A stretch of DNA of 64,000 nucleotides from Polyangiaceae bacterium (GTDB taxonomy: Bacteria; Myxococcota_A; Polyangia; Polyangiales; Polyangiaceae), in assembly GCA_041389725.1 (NCBI GenBank), contig JAWKRG010000003.1, positions 248,001 through 312,000 of the forward strand. Direction: 5' to 3'. This document shows positions 46,801 through 54,717 of the stretch, one piece after another. The position numbers and the translations under genes were made by a program. Position 1 is the first letter of the stretch, and the number at the start of each line of letters is the position of its first letter. The notes under the pieces are model-generated. The model was not told where the DNA came from, did not search any database, and worked only from the letters and a program-made list of their open reading frames with translations.

Positions 46801-48578
46801 AGCTCACGGAGGATAACCTCGTCGTGTGGGCAAACCCCGAGGTAGTCAAAGACATAAAGACCACGACGGGCAAGACCCTGCCCGGGCAGAACCTGTTCGG
46901 AACCGCTGCGTTCCTGCAGGGCATGCACTACACCGAGCAGGCTCGCCGCCTGAAGGCCTTCGACCCCGCCCGCTGCCGCGACGCAACGGACGAAGAACGT
47001 GCGCTCGGCAAGTGGCGCATCGTTCACGGCAAGGTCTGCGCGCCGCCCCCGAAGGATTTCGCACGCTGGAGCGACTTCGAGAGCAGCCCTGGCCCCGGCA
47101 ACGAGGTCAGTGAGGATCTGCTCAAGTGGAAGGTCCGCAGCGACATCTCGACGGCGCCGAACGCAGTGCGCTGGCCCTACCGCTGGGGCACGACCAGCAA
47201 CTCGTACCCCCACACCAACCCGTCGGACGCGGGTGCGGACATCTACGAGGTCACCAAGTCGACCATCGAGAAGTTCGACTACCAGTACCCCTTCACCTAC
47301 TTCCGCCGGAAGAACCGTGACTGGGCGTACTACAGCATCCCGTCTCGCGTTTCTCGCGGCTTCTACGAGCGCCTGCGTGCGTTCCACTGGAGCATGGCGA
47401 TCGATGCGGGCCGATTGGGCGCCCTGCTCGACCCCGAGGAGGCTTTCGTCAAGCAGTTCGGCTTCAATGCTTCGGAGGTCGACGAGATCAACGCTGGCAT
47501 CTACAAGCTGTTGGGCGAGGCCGACAACTGGGGTCGTCCCCAGGCCATGGCTGCGAACGACATTTTCAACGCCATCACTCGCGCGTTCCTGATGCCGCAG
47601 ATCGGGTCCTTCGGTACCTGCAACCCGGCACCCGGGGCAAGCGGTGGCCTGTTGGATGCGGACTGCGGAAGCGGCAGCGCCAAGTCGCTGATCGTGGATG
47701 CCTCCACGGGTCGCTACATCGACCCGGACTTCGTGCAGGGTCCGTATGGCGGTGGCTCTTGGGACTACCAGAGCTACCTCAACCACGCGGGCTACACCTT
47801 CGAGAAGTCGGACGCCTCCCGGGCGCTGACCGATGGTCGCGCGGTGTTCTTCACCATCTCGCGTGACAACTACCTCGATGGCCGCAACGTCAACGTGAAC
47901 TTCCGTACCGACATGCCCCAGGCCATCGACCGCCTCCTTGGCGGTGTGCTGTCCTCGGACTTCGAGACGGTCGCTCCCTTCGTCGTCGGCGGCTCCGCCA
48001 TCGAGACCGCCCAGGTGCAAACCACCAACCTCTTCGGCAACAACCCCGTCCGTCCCCAGGGCGCCCGGGCCTTGTTCCCGAACGTTGGCTACAAGCAGCA
48101 GGTCGGCACCTTGGTGTTCGCCCACATCTTCGCCCGCCTCAACGGCGACATGACGCTCTCCAACAAGATGCGGATCTGGATCGACGGCCAGACCACGTCG
48201 GCTCCGAACGTGCCGGCTGCCGAGCAGATGCGCTTCTACAATCCCGAGAGCGGCTTCACCTACGTCGCCCGCAAGTACGGCGACGACACCGTCATGGGCA
48301 AGACCGTGGACAAGGGCATCGCGTCCCGCATGATTCGCACTGCGAACCTCATGCTGGCCAAGGCCTACGAAGTGCAGGGTGGCGATGCCAACCCGACTTT
48401 GGACGCCAACGGCATGGCCACGCTCGTGCTCGACGGCAACGGTGCGCCCATCAAGCGCAGCGAGGTGTACGCGCAGCAGCTCCGCAGCTACGTCGGTCTC
48501 CTCGACGCGGCAGCGCAGCTGGGCAACATGGTTGGATACGGCCCCTTCAATGGTTGGGGCAGCATCGACCTGGAGTAG
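43842..48578 (+). CDS. Giant metzincin-like zinc metalloprotease lipoprotein
   Basis: The protein has 1578 residues from the ATG at 43842, preceded by AAGGAGAAC. The signal MDLRWTRRLAMGLSLVALNV ends in lipobox VVGC (Cys23). The N-terminal part (FFVGKLGDPSDDPEFFWRN) is beta-rich; a Cys-containing insert lies at about 345-430. The active site HEVGHSLGMLH has His843, Glu844, His847 and His853. It is followed about 90 residues later by a Met-turn-like STMEY, so the fold is probably metzincin. Codon use is strongly biased, suggesting high expression. It is probably a surface or secreted protease for nutrition or predation. The protein at 48806 is a full-length paralog. Confidence 0.9.
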   Translation: MDLRWTRRLAMGLSLVALNVVGCAQERDPINRVQADALSKDFFVGKLGDPSDDPEFFWRNFVVDGSEAQSMVGIGSWGAVDRIRWEITENLLIARKSYPISDGADDKGPIDKDPADGTIMAAYPILKHFDVKKAYNPQTGEDLNIIEENSSDRVWYERSHMRVDWSINVVESPIWFDMFLGKIFGDISVTPIAYYVNDRNHPDAVHFEPDQGYFDVTNKFWVEPEATHMWGMSIPTCMIMGIYTGAAVDSCDKQEAVVRSSYWKVDSVPSAADFEPFENTYANLDIIGNPGGLGDSYTVGIVTPPRIDWDPQYGYTDAGMRRHLHHHNIWKQSHVLTDACRSDADCKGGACLPVADGGGAKACTVPCNYDNQAEGTPGTNAQCGVTQSVVGNGGRLEVINLVQGSQCSSKNWCTLPVRNRTIKPVGYWMNRETPAELSDPFTSTDPGFTKPDGQDTRGGLGETEHMIESWNQLMSFSVAKAREVECRRTGGDRAGCMAQYFVTDGGLNAQQDMVKFGAWLIDKIQPLENDVLVTCHNPVRSYDNPICGKRGYSARVGDVRHNFIYYWPYASRAPWGGIANWNADPLTGMIIGASATTMGRSATYAAAMVRDIIMVANGELTFDDITDGTPAQLYERRLQDGRVPETFTKAELKQRVDNIDALHAAAQIGNPVQGATPRDKSLELMKMRKDRVAGIGPSSTSHLEYEAIADKVRGSVLEAQMVTPNWVLDAAGMNPKTTSLSDVMDVVSPLRGMDYAQSEYLQQLIDLRMQSRGVCFPDIYAGNVGNMDVQGVAKYFKAKYSDEAIMGNFPDLSGADALTLSKKRAELIYTELWKETYKGIQLHEVGHSLGMLHQFASSYDSLNFLPQYWQLRTNETALTGEASGGGAANCKGAPQTDGKACMGPRYLDPETADELGQDSESRPGISYFGHTSTMEYQNERFFENVGLGQYDLLTMNVLYGRLLQAFDYERGYSSAEVEPFAYRNWTQLTEDNLVVWANPEVVKDIKTTTGKTLPGQNLFGTAAFLQGMHYTEQARRLKAFDPARCRDATDEERALGKWRIVHGKVCAPPPKDFARWSDFESSPGPGNEVSEDLLKWKVRSDISTAPNAVRWPYRWGTTSNSYPHTNPSDAGADIYEVTKSTIEKFDYQYPFTYFRRKNRDWAYYSIPSRVSRGFYERLRAFHWSMAIDAGRLGALLDPEEAFVKQFGFNASEVDEINAGIYKLLGEADNWGRPQAMAANDIFNAITRAFLMPQIGSFGTCNPAPGASGGLLDADCGSGSAKSLIVDASTGRYIDPDFVQGPYGGGSWDYQSYLNHAGYTFEKSDASRALTDGRAVFFTISRDNYLDGRNVNVNFRTDMPQAIDRLLGGVLSSDFETVAPFVVGGSAIETAQVQTTNLFGNNPVRPQGARALFPNVGYKQQVGTLVFAHIFARLNGDMTLSNKMRIWIDGQTTSAPNVPAAEQMRFYNPESGFTYVARKYGDDTVMGKTVDKGIASRMIRTANLMLAKAYEVQGGDANPTLDANGMATLVLDGNGAPIKRSEVYAQQLRSYVGLLDAAAQLGNMVGYGPFNGWGSIDLE

Positions 48579-48592
48579 TCGCCTGGCAAAAC

Positions 48593-48617
48593 GGCGCGCC
48601 GCTCTCCGCGGCGCGCC
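48593..48617. other. Perfect 10-base hairpin after the metalloprotease gene
   Basis: GGCGCGCCGC (48593-48602), TCTCC loop, GCGGCGCGCC (48608-48617). It lies 14 bases past the stop codon and immediately before a second hairpin with a T-run. It may stabilise the 3' end of the message. Confidence 0.55.
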
Positions 48618-48623
48618 CCGACG

Positions 48624-48659
48624 AGGCCCGAGCCACCCGGCTCGGGCCTTTTCGTTTTT
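48624..48659 (+). terminator. Rho-independent terminator of the metalloprotease gene
   Basis: AGGCCCGAGCC (48624-48634), loop ACCC, GGCTCGGGCCT (48639-48649), then TTTTCGTTTTT. The 11-base stem followed by T-rich sequence is a textbook intrinsic terminator, and it separates the two paralogous genes. Confidence 0.9.
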
Positions 48660-48805
48660 GTCTTTTCGCTTCGTCGACGCACTGCTCGGAAGCTCTGCGC
48701 CGTCGGCAAACGCACGGTCGCGCGCTATTGGAGTGACGATGCGAAGGCTGGAAGGTGCCAGCCGCCGTGAGAACGCTTGGTGTGCGCTTTGCTTTCTGGC
48801 AATCG

Positions 48806-51800
48806 ATGGCACTGACGTGGGGTCGGGATACTCGTCGCCGGATTGTGTCGCTGCTGCGACGAGTGGGTCTGTCAGCGATGCTTGGGTTAGCCGGCGGCTG
48901 CACCAACGCACGCTTCGAGACCACGGTCCCGGAAGGCGCAGTCGACAAGCACTTCTTCGTCGGTGACTTGGAGGACCCCGATGACGACCCCATCTTCATC
49001 ACCAAGAGCACCGTCATCGATGGCTCCGAGTCGGGGCTCGTGGTTGCGATCGGAGGTGGCGGACCGCTTCGCCGCGTTCGTTGGCACATCGAGGAGGATC
49101 GCCTCATTGCTCGAGAGGCCAGCCTGGCGCCGAGTAGCGATGAACCGACTGTCGTGGCCATCTTCGCGGTCAAGACACATTTCGACACGAGCGAGGACTC
49201 CCTGGGGCGCCCATGGAGCGAACGCAGCCACATGCGCGTGGACTTCAGCCACAACCTCGCGGATCCAGCTGTGCTCACCGGCGTTTTCCCCGGCGCCATG
49301 TTCGGCGAGATCGGCGCCATCCAAGTGGACTGGTCGGCCACTGCGGCGCAGGACCCCGACGCGATCCACTTCGAGACCGACCAGGGCTACTTCGACGTGA
49401 CGCATGTCTACTGGGTGGAGCCAGAGATGTCTCCTCTGGCCAGGGAGCCGCTGTCCACCTGCCTCAAGCTAGCGCTATTCGCCGGAGCATCCGCCGGTCG
49501 GTGTGACACCGAGCAGGCCTCGGTGCGCACGGCGTTCTGGCGCGCCGACCAAGCCACGCCCACGTCTACGTTGGACCATGTGGACGACGATCTTCACCCG
49601 TTCGCACTCGCCGGAGCCCTCAGCCACCAACGCGCCGCCTTCGACGCTCACACGACTTCCCAATCCGGAAGTCCGACGCCGCTTGCGCGCCAACTCGCGC
49701 GACACCGGATCTGGCGCCAGAGTCTCGTTCTTTCTGGTCGCTGTAGCTCGGACGCAGAATGCCCCGGAGCCGAACCCAGCTCTTGTGTCCGCATTCCCGA
49801 CGCCGGCGGTGCCAAGGCGTGCACAGTCGGATGCAGCCCAACCGGCGCATCCGAGGCGCATCCCCAATGCGGCTTGCTGACCAGCAGCTTGATCGGGCGT
49901 GATGGCGAGGTGGAGAGCATCTTGCTGCACCAGGGTTCCGCCTGTTCACCGGCGCGAGCTTGCACCCTTCCGCTGAGGGATCGCGCTGTCGAACCCATCG
50001 CTCTGCACCTCGATCAATCGGTCCCCGCCCAGTTCACGGACGCCTACGAAAGCGACGATCCCGAGTTCGCCTCCCCTCAAGGCCGAGACACGCTCTTGAC
50101 CCAGGGTGACACGGAACTCGTGCTGAGCAGTTGGAATCAGCTCCTCCGGCACGCGTTGGCCAAAGCGCGAGAACTCGAGTGTCGTCGCACTGGCGACGGC
50201 GATCGCACTGCGTGCCTGGAGCGATACTTCAATGTCGATGACGGACTGACCGCTGCTCAGGAGATGATACGACTCGGCGGCTGGCTCATCGACGAGGCAA
50301 AGCCGCTCGAGCAGGACGTCCTGATCGCTTGCCACAATCCGGTTCGAAGCTACGATCCCCCCGCCTGCGGGCTGCGGGGCTCTACCGTGCGCCCCGGCGA
50401 CCTGCGGCATCACTTCCTTCGCGTAGTCCCGAAGCAGACACCCTGGGGCGCGATCAGCAGTGGGGAGGCTGACCCGCTGTCGGGGGCAATACTCGGTGTC
50501 TCGTTAGCATTGAGTGAGCACGCGGTGCAGACCGCAGCCGAGCTGAACCGTGACATCATCTCGTTGGCGAACGGCGAGACGTCGATATCCGAGATGACCG
50601 GAGGCGATAGCGCGCAGCAGCTCCAACGAAGGCTGGTCAGCGGACCGACCCCGAGGCTCTTCTCGAGCGACGGTCTCGCCGGACTACGAGCACGGGTCGA
50701 GCCAACGCACGCCGGCACTTCGCAACAGCTGACAGGCCCTGACGCCGCGGGGCGACTCGCCGAGGCAATCCGCCTGCGCGGCCTGCGCACCGCTACGTTC
50801 GGCACGGATCACCCGTTCACCGCCGCTTATCAGCAAGCGCTCACCCCTCTGCTGAGCCCTGAACTGGAGCGAACCCTCGTGGCGTCGAGTTGGGCCACGG
50901 ATGCCGTGGCCGTGGACCTACTCCCACAGGGTCTCGACGAGCTCGCCCCGATGCTCTCGCCTTTTGGCGGCATGGATCCAGTGGCTGTGGAAGATGCCCA
51001 ACACCAGCTGCGAGAACACCTCTACGAGCGGGGTGTTTGTTTCCTCGACTCGGATGCCATCCGCGTCGGCACCTTGGATCTGCAGGGCCTTGCGCGGTAC
51101 TTCGCCGAGCAGTACTCGGACGCGCGACTTCTCGGGCAAAGTGCGGTGCCCGAACGCACGCGTCCCGAGGATCTCGCAGCGATGCGAGCACAGTTCATCA
51201 CCACGGACCTGCGTCACGAAGCGTATCGGGGCATGCTACTCCACCAGGTTGGTCATGCTTTGGGGCTCCCGCACCAGTTTGCTTCCAGTCATGACAGTTT
51301 GAACTACTTGCCTCAGTACTGGCAGCTCCGATCCAACCAGACGGCGCTGCGCCAAGGAGTCGGTGCTGGGGCGGGGAACTGCGCGGGCGAACCGAGATCC
51401 ACTGGCACCGCCTGTATGGGACCACGCTACTTGGATCCGATGACAGAGGACGAATTGGGGCAGAGCGCTGAGTCTCGCCCAGCGCTGAACTACTTCGCGC
51501 AGAGCTCCACCATGGACTACGCCAGCGAGCGGTTTGGAGAATCACTCGGATTGGGCCCGTACGATCTCATGGCGCTCGGCGTTCTCTACGGCGGTTTCAC
51601 GGAGGTCTTCGACCGTGATCGCGGCTACCCCGATAGTCTTGCGGAGCCCTTCGTATACGCGACGCGCCTTGACGCGCGGGATGCAGAGATAGTCCGCTGG
51701 CTGAATCCGCGACTATCCCAACCGCTTGCGTCTGGAGCTGGCACGCTGCCCGCGTCCAAGATCGGGTTCGATCGAGCGCAGTTGCAGCGGATGCACTACA

Positions 51801-53365
51801 CGGAGCGCGCCCGCCGCCTCAAGGCGTTCGACCCCGCGCGTTGCCGTGCAGCCGATGCAGGCGAGCGGGCGCTGGCCAGGTGGCGTGTCGTGCACGGCCA
51901 ACTCTGCGCACCGCCGCCCAAGGACCACGCCCGAGTTCAGGACTTGCAGCAACAGCACGCTAGCTCGGGCACCCATTCCTTCTGGCAGGTCTCGAGCGAT
52001 GCCCCCAACGCGGGTGCGTTGGTGTGGCCTCACGCCAGCGACGTGCTCGGAGACGTCCTGGCCCGCGGCAGTCCAGCCGACGCCGGGGCCGATGCCTTCG
52101 AGGTCGCCACCTCAGCTGTCGATGGGATCGATGCGAATTACCCATTCAGCTACTTCGCGCCCTGTGGGAAAGCGCGGGCACCAGGATTGCCACCCATGAC
52201 GACTCGCACTGCGGTGCAGCGACTGTGGCGTCTGCACAAGGATCTGGCATCGGAGATCGGTTGGCTGGGCCAACTGTTGCGTGCTGAGGACGTGCCAGAG
52301 TGGAGCGCTACTCAGATCGAAGCTGCCAATCGCGCGCTCTTCGACCGCCTAGCCGACGAGGACGATGTCGGCCGCCCAAGCGTGTTGGCAGAAGCTGCGA
52401 TCATCGACTTCATGGTGCGAGCAACGCTGATGCCCGACCTGGGGCGCTACGGCACCTGCGAGGTGCAGCCAGGCAATCTGCAGAGCCTGCTCGCACCGAA
52501 CTGCGGCAAGCCGGCAGAAGAGTCCCTGCTCGTCGACGCCGCGACCGGAAGGTACGCGTACGTGCAACACCGAGGTTGCATCCAGCCGCCCCCGTGTTTC
52601 GGGCCATCACCAGTGACGACCTGGGGTCATACCGTGACGCGGTCCTTGGCATTGCACGCGCTTCTCGACACTCGGGAGCCGCTGGTCACACCATCGTCAC
52701 ACGGCACTTCTAGTCAACCCAATGCTCGCGGGCTCATGCCTCGGGCCATGGATCGCCTGCTCGGCGGGATCCTGGCCGGGGACTTCGAGTCCATCGCCCC
52801 CTACGCGCTGGGGGGCTCTGCCGAAGACGCGGCGATGCTCACCAGTTCGGATCTATTCAGCGCGAGTCCCACGCGCCCCGAGGGCGCACGGCTCGTCCTG
52901 CCAGGCGTCGACTCTCGCGCCCGGTTCGAGGCACTGGTCCAGACTCATGTCTTTGCTCGCTTCAGCGCGGACCGCGAGCTGCGGAGCAAGCTGCGAATGG
53001 CGCGCCTCGACGACGGCGCGGAGCTCGTGCATTTGGCCAGCGACAAACAGATCCGTTTCACCAACCCCGAAACCGGATTGACCTACGTCGCCAAGCGCTT
53101 CGGTGACGAGGTGCTCTTCGGCAAGACCGTGGACCGCGGCATTGCCTCCCGCATGCTCCAGGCAGCCAACACCGCGTTGGCCCAGGCATATGAGGTAGTG
53201 GGTGGCGCGGGTGCGCCTGAGCTCGACGAATACGGACGAGTCGAGGTGGTGCTGGGTGCTTGGGGAAAGCCCATCCTGCGCAGCTCGCTTTGGGCCCAGC
53301 GCATGCGTACGCAGGTTGAGTACCTGGACGCCGCGACCTCACTCTCCTCCGACGCGGACGACTGA
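48806..53365 (+). CDS. Giant metalloprotease-like lipoprotein lacking the catalytic Glu (pseudoprotease)
   Basis: The protein has 1519 residues from the ATG at 48806; GTG starts upstream, such as 48755, are possible. The signal ends in LAGGC (Cys32). It is colinear with the preceding protein from FFVGDLEDPDDDPIF to the C-terminus (KTVDRGIASRMLQAAN against KTVDKGIASRMIRTAN). In the active site HQVGHALGLPH, all three His (813, 817, 823) and the Met-turn-like STMDY are kept, but Glu is replaced by Gln814 (codon CAG at 51245). That should abolish classical zincin catalysis. Codon use is less biased than in the paralog. It may be a decoy, binding protein or regulator of the active paralog. Confidence 0.88.
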   Translation: MALTWGRDTRRRIVSLLRRVGLSAMLGLAGGCTNARFETTVPEGAVDKHFFVGDLEDPDDDPIFITKSTVIDGSESGLVVAIGGGGPLRRVRWHIEEDRLIAREASLAPSSDEPTVVAIFAVKTHFDTSEDSLGRPWSERSHMRVDFSHNLADPAVLTGVFPGAMFGEIGAIQVDWSATAAQDPDAIHFETDQGYFDVTHVYWVEPEMSPLAREPLSTCLKLALFAGASAGRCDTEQASVRTAFWRADQATPTSTLDHVDDDLHPFALAGALSHQRAAFDAHTTSQSGSPTPLARQLARHRIWRQSLVLSGRCSSDAECPGAEPSSCVRIPDAGGAKACTVGCSPTGASEAHPQCGLLTSSLIGRDGEVESILLHQGSACSPARACTLPLRDRAVEPIALHLDQSVPAQFTDAYESDDPEFASPQGRDTLLTQGDTELVLSSWNQLLRHALAKARELECRRTGDGDRTACLERYFNVDDGLTAAQEMIRLGGWLIDEAKPLEQDVLIACHNPVRSYDPPACGLRGSTVRPGDLRHHFLRVVPKQTPWGAISSGEADPLSGAILGVSLALSEHAVQTAAELNRDIISLANGETSISEMTGGDSAQQLQRRLVSGPTPRLFSSDGLAGLRARVEPTHAGTSQQLTGPDAAGRLAEAIRLRGLRTATFGTDHPFTAAYQQALTPLLSPELERTLVASSWATDAVAVDLLPQGLDELAPMLSPFGGMDPVAVEDAQHQLREHLYERGVCFLDSDAIRVGTLDLQGLARYFAEQYSDARLLGQSAVPERTRPEDLAAMRAQFITTDLRHEAYRGMLLHQVGHALGLPHQFASSHDSLNYLPQYWQLRSNQTALRQGVGAGAGNCAGEPRSTGTACMGPRYLDPMTEDELGQSAESRPALNYFAQSSTMDYASERFGESLGLGPYDLMALGVLYGGFTEVFDRDRGYPDSLAEPFVYATRLDARDAEIVRWLNPRLSQPLASGAGTLPASKIGFDRAQLQRMHYTERARRLKAFDPARCRAADAGERALARWRVVHGQLCAPPPKDHARVQDLQQQHASSGTHSFWQVSSDAPNAGALVWPHASDVLGDVLARGSPADAGADAFEVATSAVDGIDANYPFSYFAPCGKARAPGLPPMTTRTAVQRLWRLHKDLASEIGWLGQLLRAEDVPEWSATQIEAANRALFDRLADEDDVGRPSVLAEAAIIDFMVRATLMPDLGRYGTCEVQPGNLQSLLAPNCGKPAEESLLVDAATGRYAYVQHRGCIQPPPCFGPSPVTTWGHTVTRSLALHALLDTREPLVTPSSHGTSSQPNARGLMPRAMDRLLGGILAGDFESIAPYALGGSAEDAAMLTSSDLFSASPTRPEGARLVLPGVDSRARFEALVQTHVFARFSADRELRSKLRMARLDDGAELVHLASDKQIRFTNPETGLTYVAKRFGDEVLFGKTVDRGIASRMLQAANTALAQAYEVVGGAGAPELDEYGRVEVVLGAWGKPILRSSLWAQRMRTQVEYLDAATSLSSDADD

Positions 53366-53451
53366 GCGCGGGACGCCGCTTCATGAGGCTCCCGTCGACG
53401 CGGACGACTGAGCGCGGGACGCCGCTTCATGAGGCTCCCGTCGACGCGGAC
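53351..53451 (+). repeat. 46-base tandem duplication across a stop codon
   Basis: The unit beginning GACGCGGACGACTGAGCGCG occurs at 53351-53396 and 53397-53442, followed by a third partial copy GACGCGGAC to 53451. The first copy contains the end and TGA stop of the pseudoprotease gene, so the stop codon and downstream flank are duplicated. Confidence 0.9.
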
Positions 53452-53469
53452 TTCTGCCACCCCTGACGC

Positions 53470-54402
53470 TCAGCCCGCTACTTGCAGATAGCCACGCTTG
53501 ATCAGGGACTGGATGATCTCGGCTGTCTGCAGGTCGGTGACCTTGCTGCGATCGAACAAGGAACCCAGGGTGGGAGAGTTCAGGGCGGTCTGCAGCAAGT
53601 CCAAGTGGGTTGGCTCCAGCTCGTGTAGCGGCGCCTCGAGGGGAGTGCGCAACACGAGACGGGATTCCACGGGTGGCAGGCGATCCAGCAAGGCGTTGAG
53701 TTCGTCCTGCTGACGGAAGCCTTCCATCAGGCCTTCTTGGACGCTCATGTTCAGGGGCTCCGCGAACTGCTGCTCAGCAGGTGGGTCGAGCTCGAACACG
53801 CCCTGCATGTAGCCGAGCATGCGAAAGAAGGCCTTCGCCGGCGGCAATTGGGGCGACCCCTCCAGCTCCGCGAAGTGGATCATGCCCTGGTCGAGGTAGA
53901 TGCGACCGACCTGATTCGCCGTGCGCAGAACCAAGACGCCAGTCTTGCGAGACGTGCCGAACAGCTGCAACAAGTCGGGCAGCGGGATCTCCTCCAGATT
54001 GCCGCTCATGCGCGGCGCTTCACCCCGACGTTGCTCCTCGCGCTTGGCGGCGACGCCCTCGAGATCACTCTTGGAGGACGGCGCGTCGCCTGCCACGGTG
54101 ACGACCTTCAAGATGCTGGTGCCAACCAGCACACGGTCGCCTTCGCGAAGCACTGCGTTCTGAATCTTTTCTCCGTTCACGAACGTGCCGTTGGTGGAAC
54201 CGAGATCCTGAATGGAAATCACGCCCCCACGCATTTCGATCTGCGCGTGGCGCCGCGAGACCATCTCCTCCACGAGCACCATGTCGAGCTCGCTCGATCG
54301 CCCAATGACGATGGGTCGCCCTTCTTCGATCGGGAACTCGCCGCCCTGGTACTTGCCAGAGATGAAGCGGAGGGCGAGTCGTTGGTTGGAACCGTGCGCC
54401 AT
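53470..54402 (-). CDS. FHA domain plus DUF4388 protein
   Basis: The protein has 310 residues from the ATG at 54402; a GTG at 54501 would add 33 residues. The FHA domain (about 10-105) shows GRSSELDMVL, SRRHAQI and GSTNGTFVNG, the phosphothreonine-binding loops. A DUF4388 (PatA-like) module follows (about 130-225: MSGNLEEIPLPDLLQLFGTSRKTGVLVL, IYLDQGMIHFAE). The helical tail ends LIKRGYLQVAG. It probably reads out Ser/Thr kinase signalling and passes it on by protein contacts. No kinase is adjacent; the nearest is at 37.8 kb. Confidence 0.88.
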   Translation of the reverse strand: MAHGSNQRLALRFISGKYQGGEFPIEEGRPIVIGRSSELDMVLVEEMVSRRHAQIEMRGGVISIQDLGSTNGTFVNGEKIQNAVLREGDRVLVGTSILKVVTVAGDAPSSKSDLEGVAAKREEQRRGEAPRMSGNLEEIPLPDLLQLFGTSRKTGVLVLRTANQVGRIYLDQGMIHFAELEGSPQLPPAKAFFRMLGYMQGVFELDPPAEQQFAEPLNMSVQEGLMEGFRQQDELNALLDRLPPVESRLVLRTPLEAPLHELEPTHLDLLQTALNSPTLGSLFDRSKVTDLQTAEIIQSLIKRGYLQVAG

Positions 54403-54717
54403 GCCGAAAAAGCCGCTAGGCCCGCGGGCTTCGCCAGTTTCTCCCGTTCGTAAATGAGATCGCGCGAAGCGGAGAGCGGCGCCAAAAAGAGCGTCGTTCA
54501 CCCTCGGTCAGAGGCAGGCATTGCTGCACACTTGTCGTCATCGGCTTCACGCGGTGGAGAGGGGTCTACCCCGGGGGCGGCGGGTCGTCAGCAGGGGTCT
54601 CTTTTTCCCAAAAAGATAGGGCCTTCGCGGAGATAGGGTCAAGCAATGCAGCAGAAATGGCCCGTCCGGCGGCCCTTGCCGCCAGGGCTCGGGGCCCCGC
54701 TCGGCCGGGCGGCGCCC
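54403..54717. other. Intergenic stretch with several inverted repeats
   Basis: These 315 bases lie between the FHA gene start and the end of a kinase gene. No gene is convincing. There is a perfect stem TCTTTTT-CCC-AAAAAGA (54600-54616), two AGATAGGG copies just after it, and GGCGGC-CCTT-GCCGCC (54668-54683). The last may help end the leftward kinase transcript, though it lacks a T-run. The FHA promoter should lie near 54410-54520. Confidence 0.5.

Noticed and set aside
43884..48911. Very long open frames on the minus strand opposite the metalloprotease genes (687 and 940 codons)
   Set aside because: They are antisense shadows of a highly codon-biased GC-rich gene; their products are His/Val/Arg-rich with no recognisable domain, and the plus-strand protein has signal peptide, active site and ribosome binding site.
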